DNA of 64,000 bases. Source: Mesorhabditis belari (lineage: Eukaryota; Nematoda; Chromadorea; Rhabditida; Rhabditidae). A program made the translations under genes and the position numbers. Positions 11,443 to 22,499 of this stretch are shown piece after piece. Numbering within the stretch: position 1 is the first letter of the stretch; each line of letters begins with the position of its first letter. The DNA lies in contig CAUEEP010000901.1 in assembly GCA_958450365.1 (NCBI GenBank), forward strand, positions 682,001 to 746,000, written 5' to 3'. A model generated the notes under the pieces. The model was not told the origin of the DNA and ran no database searches. It saw nothing but the letters and a program-made list of their open reading frames with translations.

Positions 11443-11518
11443 AGGACCAAACCCACGACCCCTCTTTCCCACTCTCGTTTGAGAGACGCGCGCTCTAACC
11501 ACTCGGCCATCTGTGCAC
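11443..11518 (-). repeat. tRNA-like repeat head (Leu/Ser type)
   Basis: The minus strand reads GATGGCCGAGTGGTTAGAGC, then about 40 bases later a GGGTCGTGGGTTTGG B-box-like segment. The extended variable region resembles class II tRNAs, but the T loop lacks TTC and the acceptor is unpaired. Probably a decayed tRNA-derived repeat. Confidence 0.5.
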
Positions 11519-11696
11519 GGAGGGAAAGTTAGGCAACATTGGGCTCGGCTAGTTTTTCAGTTTTTGGACTTTTTAAAAAGATTGCTTTGATGGATTTTCT
11601 TGATTTTTTTTGGGGGGCGGAATCAGCATAAAATTTCCTATCAAACAAAAAAAACTGCATCTCGAAATTCGATCTGGGCGTCGAGAAAAGTGCCTG

Positions 11697-11790
11697 TGAC
11701 AGACATACAAACAAACAGACAGACAGACAGCCAGATATACAAACAGACAGACAAACAGACAGACTCTCTTCTGCTTTATATATATTAGAT
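11697..11790 (+). repeat. CAGA-rich repeat tail
   Basis: A run of ACAGACAGACAGACAGC-type units is followed by CTTCTGCTTTATATATATT. The same ending occurs at about 19405-19469, 23341-23392 (inverted), 24651-24714 and 40424-40470, behind different upstream bodies. It looks like the conserved 3' end of a retroposon group. Confidence 0.6.
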
Positions 11791-12200
11791 TTCAAAAACT
11801 AATGAAAAACAATAACAAAATTTAATTTTTTGAATAATTTTCAAAAGATTTAAAAGAATAAGTGAATTTCGGGAAAATTCGTTAAAAACAATCGATTCGT
11901 GGAAAGATATCGAAAAAAAAACGCACGGGAATGAGAGAAATTTCTTGGAAAAATCACGGGCAAATTGCAGTCTCATTCCCCCAAATTCCCTGTGAGTTCT
12001 TCATTTTTGACTTGTTTTGTTGAAATTTGAAGAGTTTTTCTTTTTTTGACATCTTCGTGAATGTTTCGTTTGATTTCCAAAAAATTTAAACGAAACTCTT
12101 TTTCAAAATCCTTGATCTGAATGAAAAATAGCTGTTGTGTTAAAGAAAAATTTGTGGAAATTTGTGGGAATTTTGCATTTTGAAAGTTTTACGCTTTAGT

Positions 12201-12270
12201 CGCCGTCGTAGCCGACCGGATAGGAGTCTTGTCTCCTGGTCGGGGGGTTAAGGGTTCGATCCCGGCGGCA
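12201..12270 (+). repeat. tRNA-like repeat head
   Basis: A box GTAGCCGACCGGATAGGAG and B box GGGTTCGATCCCGGC are present with good spacing. The arms between them pair poorly. It is related to the minus-strand copy at 10793-10864. Confidence 0.6.
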
Positions 12271-12778
12271 ATTGGAAAAGAAAGATGGTGATAATCTTGA
12301 TAATAGTCCGATAAAAACGATAATCCGATCCGGTTTCACTGTTTCACAATTTGAATGAATCGCCCGCAATAGTCGATTCTTTAGACTCTCACTTGAGTGC
12401 TGATTCGGGTTGCTTTGATTGACGCGTTAGAGGATCTGAAAGTTTCGCTTTTTGTTGAATCCTGTTTTGAAGTTCTTCTCAAACAAATAGTTTCAATCCT
12501 GCAGTAACCCTACAGTAACTCCACAGTCCTACGGTAATCCTGTAGCACTCCGAATGTTGCGTCGTATCGTCATTTCTTCCGCAATCCACGAGCCTAAACA
12601 AAGAAATACGTTAATCTGTTAATGGTTAATTGTAAGAAAATTGTAGGCAAAAATGGCAAGAAACGGCGAAAAAAGATGCTATTGGTGGAAGATATCATAA
12701 AACTAGCAAATTTACACATTTTCATCGAAAAAAAACCTTAAATACGAGCTAACCTAACAAACTTTTTCGCGCATTTGG

Positions 12779-13085
12779 TGCCTACGGCCGTGCACATCCG
12801 CGCGAAATAAGGCAAAAAAAAAACGTTCTCTATCAGAATTTCACGTTTGAATATCCATTTGACGCAGAAAATTGTGCTGAATCGAATGTCGAAGAAATTA
12901 TCGAAATCCCTCTGACTCGATTTTTTTAAAACGCCTTTTATCGAAAAAACCGCACTTTTACAATGAACTCGCTCGCCGCGACCAACTTTCGGTGGCCCGT
13001 TCTCAGCGTGGTCGAAAGATTGCGCCCTCAAAACCTCAAATTCTGATAGAGAACACCATTTCGCGCGGATGTGCCGTGCCCTAGG
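12779..13085. repeat. Foldback element
   Basis: The arms share CACATCCGCGCGAAAT and GTTCTCTATCAGAATTT, in inverted orientation at 12794-12845 and 13035-13075. The loop is about 190 bases. It is non-coding and lies just upstream of the candidate small gene at 13214. Confidence 0.65.
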
Positions 13086-13213
13086 TCAAATGAGTGAAAA
13101 AATTGTAAAAGTGTAAAGAAGCAAAACCCTAAAAAAAAACATGTAAAAGCAGCGTAGAAAGCAAAAATATTAAAATCTAGTCGCGCTGAAATGATCGTTT
13201 TCCAGTCACTGTA

Positions 13214-13540
13214 ATGAGCGCGCGCCGAATCGTTGGCGCTCAAATGAAGGGCGCTCAATTTTTGGACTACCATGTGACTACCTCCCCATTTCTTGGGTCT
13301 TCGTCGCCAAAAGTTGACAGCTTTTGGTTTACGGGAACAAAAACTGTCTTATTGTCTTATTTGTCTTATTGGAAAATTTATTTTTTTTTTTAATTTAACC
13401 TCTTTTCGTTTCCCGCATCTCTCCTCGCTCCATGTAGCGCCAAAAAGAGATCACAAAGCACCGAAGACATCATCGATGACGCATTTTCTGAGATACGGCA
13501 GAAGTGCAAGCCCAATTTTCGGTCATTGATTGAATTCTGA
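13214..13540 (+). CDS. Candidate 61-residue protein (two exons)
   Basis: Exon 1 is 13214-13296 (starts MSARRIVGAQMKGAQF) and ends GG before GTCTTC. Exon 2 is 13438-13540, after CATGTAG, encodes KRSQSTEDIIDDAFSEI and ends SLIEF plus TGA. The phases join exactly (186 nt). The protein is hydrophilic, with a predicted amphipathic helix (EDIIDDAFSEIRQKC). I do not recognise it. Support is the matching splice phase and normal-looking composition. Against it are the modest donor and acceptor sites. Confidence 0.4.
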
Positions 13541-13606
13541 ATTCTGGGATTTGATTTGTTTCACGCTTTAGAAATGATTTGAATGAGCTGATACGGCAAG
13601 CGATTT

Positions 13607-14243
13607 TTAAGCAACAAAAACCATTCTTCCGTCTCTCCAATGTGACTTCAAATGAGTTTTCGCTTGTGGATTTGAAATTCCCACAGATTCACCGACGAGG
13701 AACATGATTGCGAAAAAACCGGCCACTGCAATGTGGAGAGAATTAAAATGGAGAAGTAGAGGTGTAATTTCATAGTTTCGGCAAAAGTCTGAGTATCTTT
13801 TTGCAACAAATTTGCTAATCCCGTTAGTTAGTCGCCGTCTTGTTCTGCCGTCAACCGTCACGTCAACCAGTTCTCCGCCCCTCTTTCTAGCAATTAGCAT
13901 CAGCGGTAATTTTGCGGGATTGTTCTAGTTGTTTTGACAGTTTGGCGGCGAAAACAGACGATTTCGCGTAGCAAGATGGAGGATATTCTTTAAAATTGCC
14001 GGCTTTTGGTGCTATTTTTTCAAAGTCGGCATTTTGATGGGAAATCGGATAAATTTGTGAAAAATATCAAACTATTACCTCCAATATCTACCCAAAATCC
14101 AAAATTTTATCTTATCGAAGCAATTTTGCTTCCAATAAACACTTAAGCACCATAAAAAAGAGATCATGGCTACATAAAACACGACCAGTAAAATCACAAA
14201 CGTTTTGAGATAGCTTTTGACGCAATCATAAACTGATGATATC
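13607..14243 (-). CDS. Partial membrane-protein gene, unrecognised
   Basis: The clearest exon is 14243-14070 on the minus strand. It follows TTTTTCTTCTAG, encodes VYDCVKSYLKTFVILLVVFY and continues as a transmembrane helix ending in FLWCLSVYWKQ, then stops at a GTAATA donor. The layout (short cytosolic part, one helix) faintly recalls Na/K-ATPase beta subunits, but no signature confirms it. A second open stretch, 13900-13607, contains AVAGFFAIMFLVGESVG and ends FVA-stop; whether it belongs to the same gene is unclear because no consistent phase was found. Confidence 0.35.
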
Positions 14244-14337
14244 TAGAAGAAAAACCAAACATAAACCCAAGAAACCCAACAATTGGAACACATTGCATAA
14301 ATGGAAAAAGTGGATCGGTGAAAACGAAGAGAGATGA

Positions 14338-16173
14338 TCACTCTTCCTGACTGCGACGCACACATTGGGCAACTCGTTTCTTGAATTCAGGCAAATCATC
14401 ACGTTGTTGCTTCTAAAATGTATTCAAATCATAATTTTTAGCTAATATATGCATTTTAAACAATTCTTCGTAACTTGCAATATTTCAAAATTTAATAGAA
14501 AGATTTAGCAACTCGTCTTACCACCTAATATACATTTGAACGTTAGAAAAATAATACTTGAGCTTGCTTTTAGTTTAGCTAAAACATGTCATTTTATCAA
14601 ACATAAAGTCTTCTTTCTTCTCATGTAAACCCTTACAGCAGCATCGATATTGGCTGGTGACTCAAAATTGGGATCGGTGAGCATCGAGATGACGGAGAGA
14701 AGAATTGTCTCCACCGTATGCACGGGCAGCCACCGCTCCTCAGCTTTCTCATATCCATAACTAAAAAATAAACATATAGAAGACAATTTAAATATTTATC
14801 TGGTAACTTATGCATGTGCCAAAGAAATAGTCACGCAACGAATTTAAAAGGCAAGCGGTCATTGACAAAGATTCCTTGTCAAACAAATTTTGTTTTAGTG
14901 AGACTTTTAAAAGCTTTAAAACTGATACCGATCATCGCCAGGCTCGTGCAGAATTGAGATGCACACATTACCGTCTGTTCCAACTAAAATTTGAATATTT
15001 TTCATCAAAACAAAGCCACAAACTATTTGGGTGCCAGATCTGCGAGACGAAACGCATTTTCGGCGGACGTTGTGGGTAATCCTTTGGGAATTCAAGAGTC
15101 GCCTTGAAAAAACCGCCCTCACTAAATGAAAAAAGTTTGAACCATAGGTATAACTGTTGATTCTAATTTTTAAAGCAGATTAGTGGTACTAATAAAGCTT
15201 GGGGGGGGGGTCATATCATTTCTAAAGCTCTAAAAAGTCTCACATTAAAACAAAATTTGTCTGACGAGTAACCAGATTGATGATCTGATTTGGTCAGATC
15301 ATTTTTTTGACCGTTTTACCAGTTATTTCATTTTTTTCTTGGGTAATCAAACATGTTGAATCTATTCGTGATATTTTTAGAAAGTTTTGAACAATCTTTG
15401 TTAATGTTTTGTTGAGCTAGCTGAAGAATAGCTGTCGCAGTGCCGCAACGCTAGAAAATGAGACAAGGGGTAAAATACAAAGTGAAAACTATTCAAAGCA
15501 CTCTAAAAATATCACCAATAGATTAAGCGTATTTGATTACCCAAGAAAGTGCAAAAGCAGACTAGAAAAAACGCGCGTAAAATAGGTTCTGGCCGGGTCA
15601 AGTCAAGGTGTCCCCCCCGAACTTTATTAGTAACCCGTTAATTACTTCAAAGCATACTTTAAATAAAAACAAAACTTACTAATACGAATCAGGTGGACCA
15701 ATCACCAAGACTTCCCACTTGTAGAGATCGTCATCGTTGACAAGACCGGCACTGAAGCCTTCGACTGGGTTCCTCTTTAATTCTAAAAACAAAATATTCA
15801 ATACGATCGACCAAATAACCCTGAAGACAGCTTTTTAATAGTCGTTTAAAGCTTTGAATGATTGAATTTTATCAAAAACACTCCTTATTTTTAGTTTTGA
15901 AGCAAACTTCTGTGTATTTTAAGTGTTCTCACGCCACATTTCTCATTTAAGGCTATACTTTGCGAAGCAAAAAAACAAAAACACTAACTCAGTGTTATTT
16001 AAATGCCTTAAAACTAGAACATTTCAATCAAAGTGGCTATCACTTATAGAAAATCTAGAAAAAAAAGCTAGTTTACAGCTTTACCTAAAGTATAATAAAC
16101 CCAAAACGTAGTAGAACAAAAACTAACCAGATAGTTGTTTCCTGAGCAGAAGGGCTGACTGTGATTCGGCCAT
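14338..16173 (-). CDS. ubc-7: Ubiquitin-conjugating enzyme E2 (UBE2G class)
   Basis: Six exons close in frame: 16173-16128, 15782-15680, 15121-15024, 14983-14929, 14760-14637 and 14412-14338. They give 166 residues; human UBE2G1 has 170. The protein starts [14 protein letters not shown]. It carries [10 protein letters not shown], the HPN motif (residues 80-82), the catalytic Cys90 in [14 protein letters not shown], the acidic insertion loop typical of this class, then [20 protein letters not shown] and a C-terminal QCVRRSQEE. It passes ubiquitin to substrates with RING E3s, typically for ER-associated and other K48-linked degradation. Exon 3 is preceded by an intron containing a G-tract transposon-like insert (15190-15640). 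The start faces a foldback-filled intergenic region shared with the lectin gene. Confidence 0.93.
15190..15640. repeat. G/C-tract-ended inverted-repeat insert in ubc-7 intron 2
   Basis: The left end is TACTAATAAAGCTTGGGGGG and the right end is the inverse (CCCCCCCGAACTTTATTAGT). About 450 bp, non-coding. It looks like a non-autonomous element whose termini end in a homopolymer G run. Confidence 0.5.
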
Positions 16174-16349
16174 GTTGCAAGGAAAAGCTTTCTGTAAATT
16201 AAAAAAAATATTGAAAAGCTGAATAAGGTTGAAAACACAAAAATAACAACAATTCTAATGCTTAAACTGCAAAAATGAAAGCAACATTTATTTGTTCCCG
16301 CGAATTCACCAATACGCGCCGCGACTTTGTACAAACGTTGTTAGTTTTG

Positions 16350-16711
16350 GGGGTGGGACAAATGCTACCTTTTTTTTGCGCACCTTTTTTTTTGCTGGAA
16401 AAGGCCTTAGGAAAGGTCGTAGATCTTCAAAAATGTTTTCGTAGAAGGGAATCGTATGCGTAGATGCCGAATTTCGACAAATCAGACCTCGCTGACACGT
16501 CAAATTTGGGCTAAAAGGCAAAAACTACGCAACTTAACGCTTTTCCGCAGTTTTTGCCTTTTAGCCCAAATTTGACGTGTCAGCGAGGTCTGATTTGTCG
16601 AAATTCGGAATCTACGCATACGATTCCTTTACAGGGAAATATTTTCGAAGCTCTACGGCCTCGCCTAAGGCCTTTTCCAGCAAAAAAAAGGTCGCATTTG
16701 TCCCACCCCCT
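16350..16711. repeat. Large hairpin element
   Basis: Near-perfect inverted repeat of about 160 bases per arm around a short loop near 16530. Arms contain GGGTGGGACAAATG at the outer edge and CAAATTTGACGTGTCAGCG near the centre. It is non-coding and lies 180 bp upstream of the ubc-7 start codon. Confidence 0.8.
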
Positions 16712-16732
16712 TAGTTTTATATAAATTTCCGT

Positions 16733-16932
16733 GGTAGGCTAATTTCTGCCATTTTATTTGCGCAATAGGGTCATTTACGCACCTCGCCATAACTTTCTTC
16801 TAAGTGGGCCAATCATTTTGTTGCACTTGTCGAGATCTACAAAATGAAACCAAAATGATAAAGATTGGCCCACTTAGAAGAATGTTATGGCGAGTTGCGC
16901 AAATAAAATGGCGGAAATTAGCCTACCGCAAA
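16733..16932. repeat. Foldback MITE, copy 1
   Basis: The ends carry GTAGGCTAATTTC and its inverse, with CGCCATAACTTTCTTCTAAG repeated inverted inside. About 200 bp. The copy at 17203-17385 shares the inner arms (GCCATAA..TTCTTCTAAGTG) and the loop (CTCGACAAGTGCAACAAAAT). Confidence 0.75.
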
Positions 16933-17202
16933 TTTCCGCATTAAAATTTCATTCTTGTCTTCCTTTCGTGCACTTGGATTTTTGATCAGCTACCGCTACG
17001 CAAGTTGCCAAAATTTTTGCAAAAAGCTCCTGAAATTTGCGTTTTTTTTTGTGGTGATCGGAAAAGATAAGGATCAGTTCGCGGTGAACCCGGCAATAAT
17101 TGCTTTTTGTGATCAGAAAATGGCAAAAAGGCAGGGCACAGAGTTTAACAATATCAGATGAGTACTTTGACAATAGTAGAATTTTTAGTTGACAATTTTT
17201 GG

Positions 17203-17385
17203 GGGTGGCTAATTTGCGCCAAATTTTTTTGCGCAACTCGCCATAATTTTCTTCTAAGTGAGTCAATCTTTATGATTTTGGTGTCATTTTGTAGATCTCG
17301 ACAAGTGCAACAAAATGAAACCAAAATGATAAAGATTGGCACACTTAGAAGAAAGTTATGGCGAGTTGCGCAAAAAAATTTGGGG
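17203..17385. repeat. Foldback MITE, copy 2
   Basis: Second member of the family at 16733. The arms begin GGCTAATTTGCGCC / TTTTTTTGCGCAACTCGCC. Short degenerate repeats containing ACGGTAGCTTTTTTCTTAGC and TAGCGCATCTTTTAGACAA follow to about 17820. No gene is seen between here and the lectin start at 18119. Confidence 0.7.
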
Positions 17386-18118
17386 CAAAGCAAACCCTCA
17401 TTTTTTGTAACTCCATCAACTGAATATCTTGAGTCATTGAGCTAACACGCTAGCTTAAAGTCTCCATAAACTTCAAAAGTGCAAAGGACACACAAAAACT
17501 TAGAGAATTGTCTTTCAACCTCTTGACTAAATCGTTTTCTAAATGATGCGCTTTAAAAAAACTATTATACCCCGTTTCCGTTGCCGTTTTGATCATCGTA
17601 CGGTAGCTTTTTTCTTAGCGCACCTTTTAGACAATAATCTATTTAAAGTGAGTAATCTTTCCACACAAAAATCACAAAAGTGGTAACCAAATTCACCGAT
17701 CTAAAGGGTGCGCTCAAGAAACAGCTACCGCATTTCCTTTTGGGGAAAACAACACAAAAACAGTCGGATTACGGTAATCTTTTTTCTAGCGCATCTTTTA
17801 GACAACTATTTAAACAAGAGAATCGAAATTTTACCACAAATATTACATTACAGTACTGTAACCAACTGCAACTTAAACTTTGACCAATTTTTCTCATACA
17901 ATCAGCTACTTTGACCTTTGAAATGTCCAGTTTTCGGTGAAAATAGAAAAAAAAATGTCTGCTTTCTGGATCTATGAGCGAGTTTTTTTTTTCGGGTGAA
18001 AGGCTTATCTTTTCGGCCAAGACAAGGCTTATCTTTTCGGACTGATATCCTGCTTGTTCCCTCTAAAAACCCCAAGAATTACAATCAAAGCCATTTCCTA
18101 CACACAACTCATCAAAAA

Positions 18119-20647
18119 ATGAGGAAATTCGTTGTGGTTTTGTTTTTATTGTCAGCAGGTGATTGTTTTGGTAGCTTTGGTAACTTAGTAAGTTAACTTC
18201 AATAGTAAGATTTGTTGTTGAATCTTGAATTGTTCGAAAAGACATTTAAACTTTCGAAAACTACCCTTTCACTTTACATTTAATCAACCCAATTTTTATA
18301 TAATTCCCTGAGGCATTTGATTCCTCATTGAATGATACCAAAATTGGGTTGATCAAAATGAAATTGACGGTTTGATGGTTTCTGAAATTCTGAAATAGAT
18401 GCGTTTTAGAAAGTGCAGAACTCGATACAACAATATTGACAAATTCAATAATATCTTTTTTTAATCTTTAATCTTTAATCTTTAAAATATATGTTTAAAG
18501 AATAAGTGATTCCTTCAATAACCCAATTTCAATAACCCTCCAACAACCCAACCCAATTTTCAGTCGACGCCTATTGCCCATTAACGTCAAATCAGAGCCC
18601 AAGTCGACCGAAATGTTTCACATTCTACAATTGGAATAAAACTTTTGCCGAGGCTGAGGGCTTCTGTACAGAGTGAGTTTTATTTAATTCGTTTAAAATA
18701 AATTCAATAAAAATTCAATAAAAACTTTTTCAATCAATAAGTTGTAATCAAATTTGTTAACCATCAAATTTCTAGTATGGGTGGCCATCTCGCCTCGATC
18801 ACCAACGCGTTTGAGGCTAATTTGTTGACAACAGTAGCGCAAGGAAAAGTAAACATAAAATTTGAATATTCAAGTGAAAAAAATCACCTCTACAGGGTGT
18901 TCCGGCTGGTTTCTGGTTGGGAGCCAATGACATCGATCAACCTGGACAATTCGCTTGGTTGGATCAAACTCCGTGGGCGTACACGAGATTTGCGTCAGGT
19001 GAGCAAGTTTTGGATAACTTTTCAACCGAACAAAGTCAACGAACAAGTCAACACTTTTTGTACTAACAGCCGAAAAACCCTGGCTGAATGCTTTGCGGCT
19101 GACGCATAGTTATCCGTATAACAGCGGGTTTTTTCTGGTCGGGTGTTTTGTCACTGTGGCACAGTCGGGAGCACGCTCGCCTAGGTTTTCTTTGATCTTC
19201 GAACTTGGCAAGACGCTGAGGCTCTTGGCACAACGGTTGGCGCACATTTAGCCTCTGTTCACAGTGACAGCGCGAATCGATTTGCCCACACAAGCTGGGT
19301 TCGACTCCCGGCTGTGTCATGGCTTTTGCTTTTTTAGAAAAAACGAAATTTGAGATGCACAACTATATAGAATTCTAAGCCTAAAAAGCTAGGGAGCCGA
19401 GAACTCGCACGTACAGACGGACGAACGGACGGACGGACACACACTTCTTTTTTATATATAATAGATTTGTCTAGGCGAACCATCAGCTCAGAAGCAATGT
19501 TTGACCGTGGGAAAAAGCGATGGGACATGGGTGACAGCCGATTGTGAGACAAAACTCGCGTTTGCTTGTGCTGCCGATATTGTCAACGTGGCTCAACCTC
19601 CATGTGACTCTGAATGGACGTGGAGCAAGAATTTCTCGTCTTGTTACAAGGTTACAAACTTTGGATGTCAACAAAATAACTAGCAAAATAACAATTCTAA
19701 CTACACAAATATCCAGCTTTCCAGTTTCAAACTGCCAACTGGAAATTAGGGATTTAGGACCAGTAACTCTCTATTTCTACTTCTAGAGTTCTAGAAAATA
19801 ACATTTAGATTTAAACGAACAACTCCCTTTTCAGGTTTTCTTTGATCTTCGAACTTGGCAAGACGCTGAGGCTCTTTGCACAACGGTTGGCGCACATTTA
19901 GCCTCTGTTCACAGTGACAGCGAGAATCGATTTGTAAATGGTAATTGAATCAACATTTATAGCTTAAAATAGCTAAGAATTTTCTTTTATAGCTGTCAAA
20001 TTCTATATTTTAATTGAAAACTTTACAGTGTTGGGCAAAAGCGGTTTAACCGTCAACGATGATGAGGAACTCTATATTGGATTGACGAAAAACAGTCAGG
20101 CACAATGGGTTTGGACTGATGGAACACCAGTAAGTTATAGGAAATTTAATAAAACATAAGAAATCTTTATTTCAATAGAGCTTTTCAATAGAGAGAGAAC
20201 ACAAATTTCAGACTGATTTCTTAGCTTGGGCCCCGGGAGAGCCAAACAACTCAAATGGAAAGGAAAGCTGCGTTGAGGTGAGTTGAAGTCGAAGTCGAAA
20301 TTCAGGCAAAGGCTTTGCACTATGGCATAAAGTCACTATGGCATAAAGTCAGCCTAAACACACTATGGCATAAAGTCGGCCTGAACACACTATGGCATAA
20401 AGCCAGCCTAAACACACTATGGCATAAAGTCAGCCTTTCCAACTGACTTTCTGCTATATTGTGACTTTGCAGTAACATATCCTCTATTTGAATCCAGCTG
20501 AATACATTCACTCACTCTCAATTCCAGTCCTACGCTGATCCTCTTCACAAGCCGCCAAAGAATGCGGACTATGTGGAAAGATGGAATGATATTGAATGTG
20601 ATGACACAATGAGGGCAGCTGTTTGCAAGAAAGCGCAAAATAAATAG
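18119..20647 (+). CDS. Secreted protein with two C-type lectin domains
   Basis: Nine exons give a closed 297-residue frame: 18119-18158, 18564-18672, 18776-18848, 18896-18998, 19475-19650, 19835-19940, 20029-20129, 20212-20277 and 20528-20647. Signal peptide MRKFVVVLFLLSAVDAYC. CTLD1 has CFTFYNWNKTFAEAEGFC, HLASI, FWLGANDI, WVTADC and FACA. CTLD2 has CYKVFFDLRTWQDAEALC, HLASVHSDSENRF, IGLTKN, WVWTDG, EPNN (mannose-type triad) and a final WNDIEC..AVCKK. It is a nematode clec-type protein, probably extracellular with a sugar-binding or defence role (family knowledge, not shown here). Intron 4 contains a tRNA-derived repeat that has captured part of exon 6; intron 8 contains a minisatellite. Confidence 0.9.
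19144..19469 (+). repeat. tRNA-derived repeat interrupted by a lectin exon copy
   Basis: Head: TGGCACAGTCGGGAGCACGC up to 19182. Then about 100 bases nearly identical to lectin exon 6 (19183-19281 matching 19834-19934, two mismatches seen). Then the tRNA-like 3' half with B box GGGTTCGACTCCCGGC (about 19290-19315). The body (GCACAACTATATAGAATTCT) and the CAGACGGACG-rich tail with CTTTTTTATATATAATAG complete the unit. It sits in intron 4 of the lectin gene in the same orientation. Confidence 0.7.
20325..20430 (+). repeat. Minisatellite, about 28-bp unit
   Basis: Roughly four copies of CACTATGGCATAAAGTCAGC plus a CTAAACA spacer, in lectin intron 8. Units differ by single bases. Confidence 0.75.
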
Positions 20648-20851
20648 ATTTGATTGAATAAAGATTTGATTGAAAAAGATTTATCGATAAATTTCGTTAA
20701 AATGATGAAACAAAACAAGTTTTAAACAAGTTTCAAGTGAACATTCGAAAGATTTGATGGTAGTGTTATCGTTTTGAATTCGTGAAGCTTTTCGGTGATC
20801 CAGTATATCTAATGCGGTTGCATTCTGATCTGATTCCTCAGCCATTTGTTA

Positions 20852-22223
20852 TCAGAGTGTAGCCGGGGATCGGTTAGAAGAAAAGCGGTTCTCTTGTAAT
20901 AAGCATAGAAAATGATGGCCACTAAATGAAAAGCTTTTGAGCGATAACAAGAAATCTTTTTTCAAAGATTCTTTACAGACTTGAGCACGCCAGAAAAGAA
21001 ATGTTTCTATTTTGAGTAAAAAGTACAACCAATGCAATATTCTGAACAACAAACTGATTCTTTGCAGAGTGTACAGCCCAGTCAACCATTCAGAAGTCCA
21101 CGGGATATAATCAGGCGCTCTCCAGCGAGCTCCCTAAATGAATTGAAATTCAAAAAGTCGACATAACCAAAATTTTATCGTAATACCTGTATTTTCTTTC
21201 TATTAAGCTTTCCTTTTTCTTTCTATTTCTTTCTTTTTCATTAAACTATGACCAAATATCGTAGCCATTCCCCCAATAAATGTTACAGTAACCCAAATAT
21301 TCTACAGTGTTACAGTAACCCAATAAATGTTACAGTATTCTACCGATTGTAAGGATTACTGTAACAGTAACTAATTTCGCATTACTATAACCCATAACCC
21401 AGTTAGTTGGTGTTACAATAGCCTAACAAGGAAATGGTCCAAATTTAAGGTGCAGGATTGGATCGGCATAGTGATTGGCATAGTGATCGGCATAGTGATC
21501 GGTCAGTAGCCTAGGTACCCAAACTTGTAAAGCGTTTTTCTTGAAAACTAGGGGTTTAGGCCAAAAACAAAATAGAAAATCGGATTCTCCATATCCGAAA
21601 TACCTATTCGATCACTATGCCGATCCAATCCTTTACCTTAAATTAGGACCATTCCCTTGTAAGTATTCTACTGATCGTAAAGATCACTGTACCACAACGA
21701 ACGGTGCTCTATCTATAATCTAAATGGATTACGGTTTACGGTAGCTTGGAACATGTTTTAGAGCCAATTTTCATACCAAAGTGAAAACATGAAGAGCTAT
21801 AGAGGCGATCAAGTAAAGAACCGAAACGAGAAGTGTTGGCGAGAATTCTTTCAGTAAAAGCGAGATCAAACCGGCCTGAAAGAGAGTTTTGTAAATGTAA
21901 ATTTTCAAATTTACACTTTTTCAACTAAATGATTAAGTCAAGTTAAGTAAAAGAATCTTTTCCTCTGCAACGTCGTTCACCTGAAAGACGAACGTCGAGC
22001 TGAACGAGATGACCAACACAATAATGCAAAGCACTAGATTTGTGCCTTGTAAGCTAAAAAGGTTCTGAATTCTTGAAAAAAAAATTGAGATTTCTCACAT
22101 GTAAATCATTAATAAAATCATATTATCGGCATACAATAGAACATCAGCCAAATTGAAGATCAAATCAGCGAAAATCATGCCCAATTGCAAAGCAATTAAC
22201 AAATCCTTAGCACCAGTTGCCAT
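20852..22223 (-). CDS. tmem-138: TMEM138 homologue, ciliary transition-zone membrane protein
   Basis: Four exons: 22223-22099, 22071-21981, 21875-21777 and 21133-20852, in phase. The product has four hydrophobic segments. Matches to the vertebrate protein are direct: IIQNLFSLQ, SSTFVFQAGLISLLLKEF (vertebrate FNTFVFQAGL), an SIALHVF-like third helix and the RW..W...L..L..LQR segment opening the last exon. The 198-residue model is longer than the usual about 160, so the tail after about residue 150 may include unspliced intron. TMEM138 works with TMEM231, B9 and MKS proteins at the transition zone. Two X-box motifs upstream fit control by the RFX factor DAF-19. The gene converges with the lectin gene at 20647. 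Confidence 0.85.
21430..21655. repeat. Foldback MITE in tmem-138 intron 3
   Basis: The arms read GGAAATGGTCCAAATTTAAG and its inverse, with GATCGGCATAGTGATCGGCA tandem units at one inner edge. About 226 bp, no coding. Confidence 0.7.
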
Positions 22224-22334
22224 TTGCGAAAATTTTACAATACTTTGTTGAATTTAAAGAATTTAAAGACAACAATAAAAACAACAAAACAATAAATGAT
22301 TTATCTATTTATTGGGGTAAAAGAGATTCCCTTG

Positions 22335-22348
22335 GTTGTCATGGTAAC
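22335..22348 (-). promoter_or_regulatory. X-box (DAF-19/RFX site), proximal
   Basis: GTTGTCATGGTAAC matches the nematode X-box consensus RTHNYYWTRRNRAC at all 14 positions. It lies 112 bases upstream of the tmem-138 ATG, in the usual distance range for ciliary genes. Confidence 0.8.
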
Positions 22349-22485
22349 GGTGCTCTGGAGCATTGAATAGAAAGCACAAAGATTTGAGCAAAGAGAAAAA
22401 GAGATGAAAGTTCATGTAAAGCTCATATTATAGATAGGATTTAAATGTTAAATGGGATAAATCTTTATTAGGTAAATCTTTATTG

Positions 22486-22499
22486 GTTGTCATGGTAAC
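22486..22499 (-). promoter_or_regulatory. X-box, distal duplicate
   Basis: A second, identical GTTGTCATGGTAAC, 151 bases further from the tmem-138 start. Both copies keep the palindromic core intact although flanking bases have diverged. Confidence 0.75.

Noticed and set aside
13991..14243. Na/K-ATPase beta subunit
   Set aside because: There is one suitably placed helix, but no disulfide loop or conserved motifs could be found downstream. Kept only as an unrecognised membrane exon.
16306..16521. Small frames within 16.3-17.4 kb on both strands
   Set aside because: All fall in hairpin and foldback arms, where the same peptide appears on both strands.
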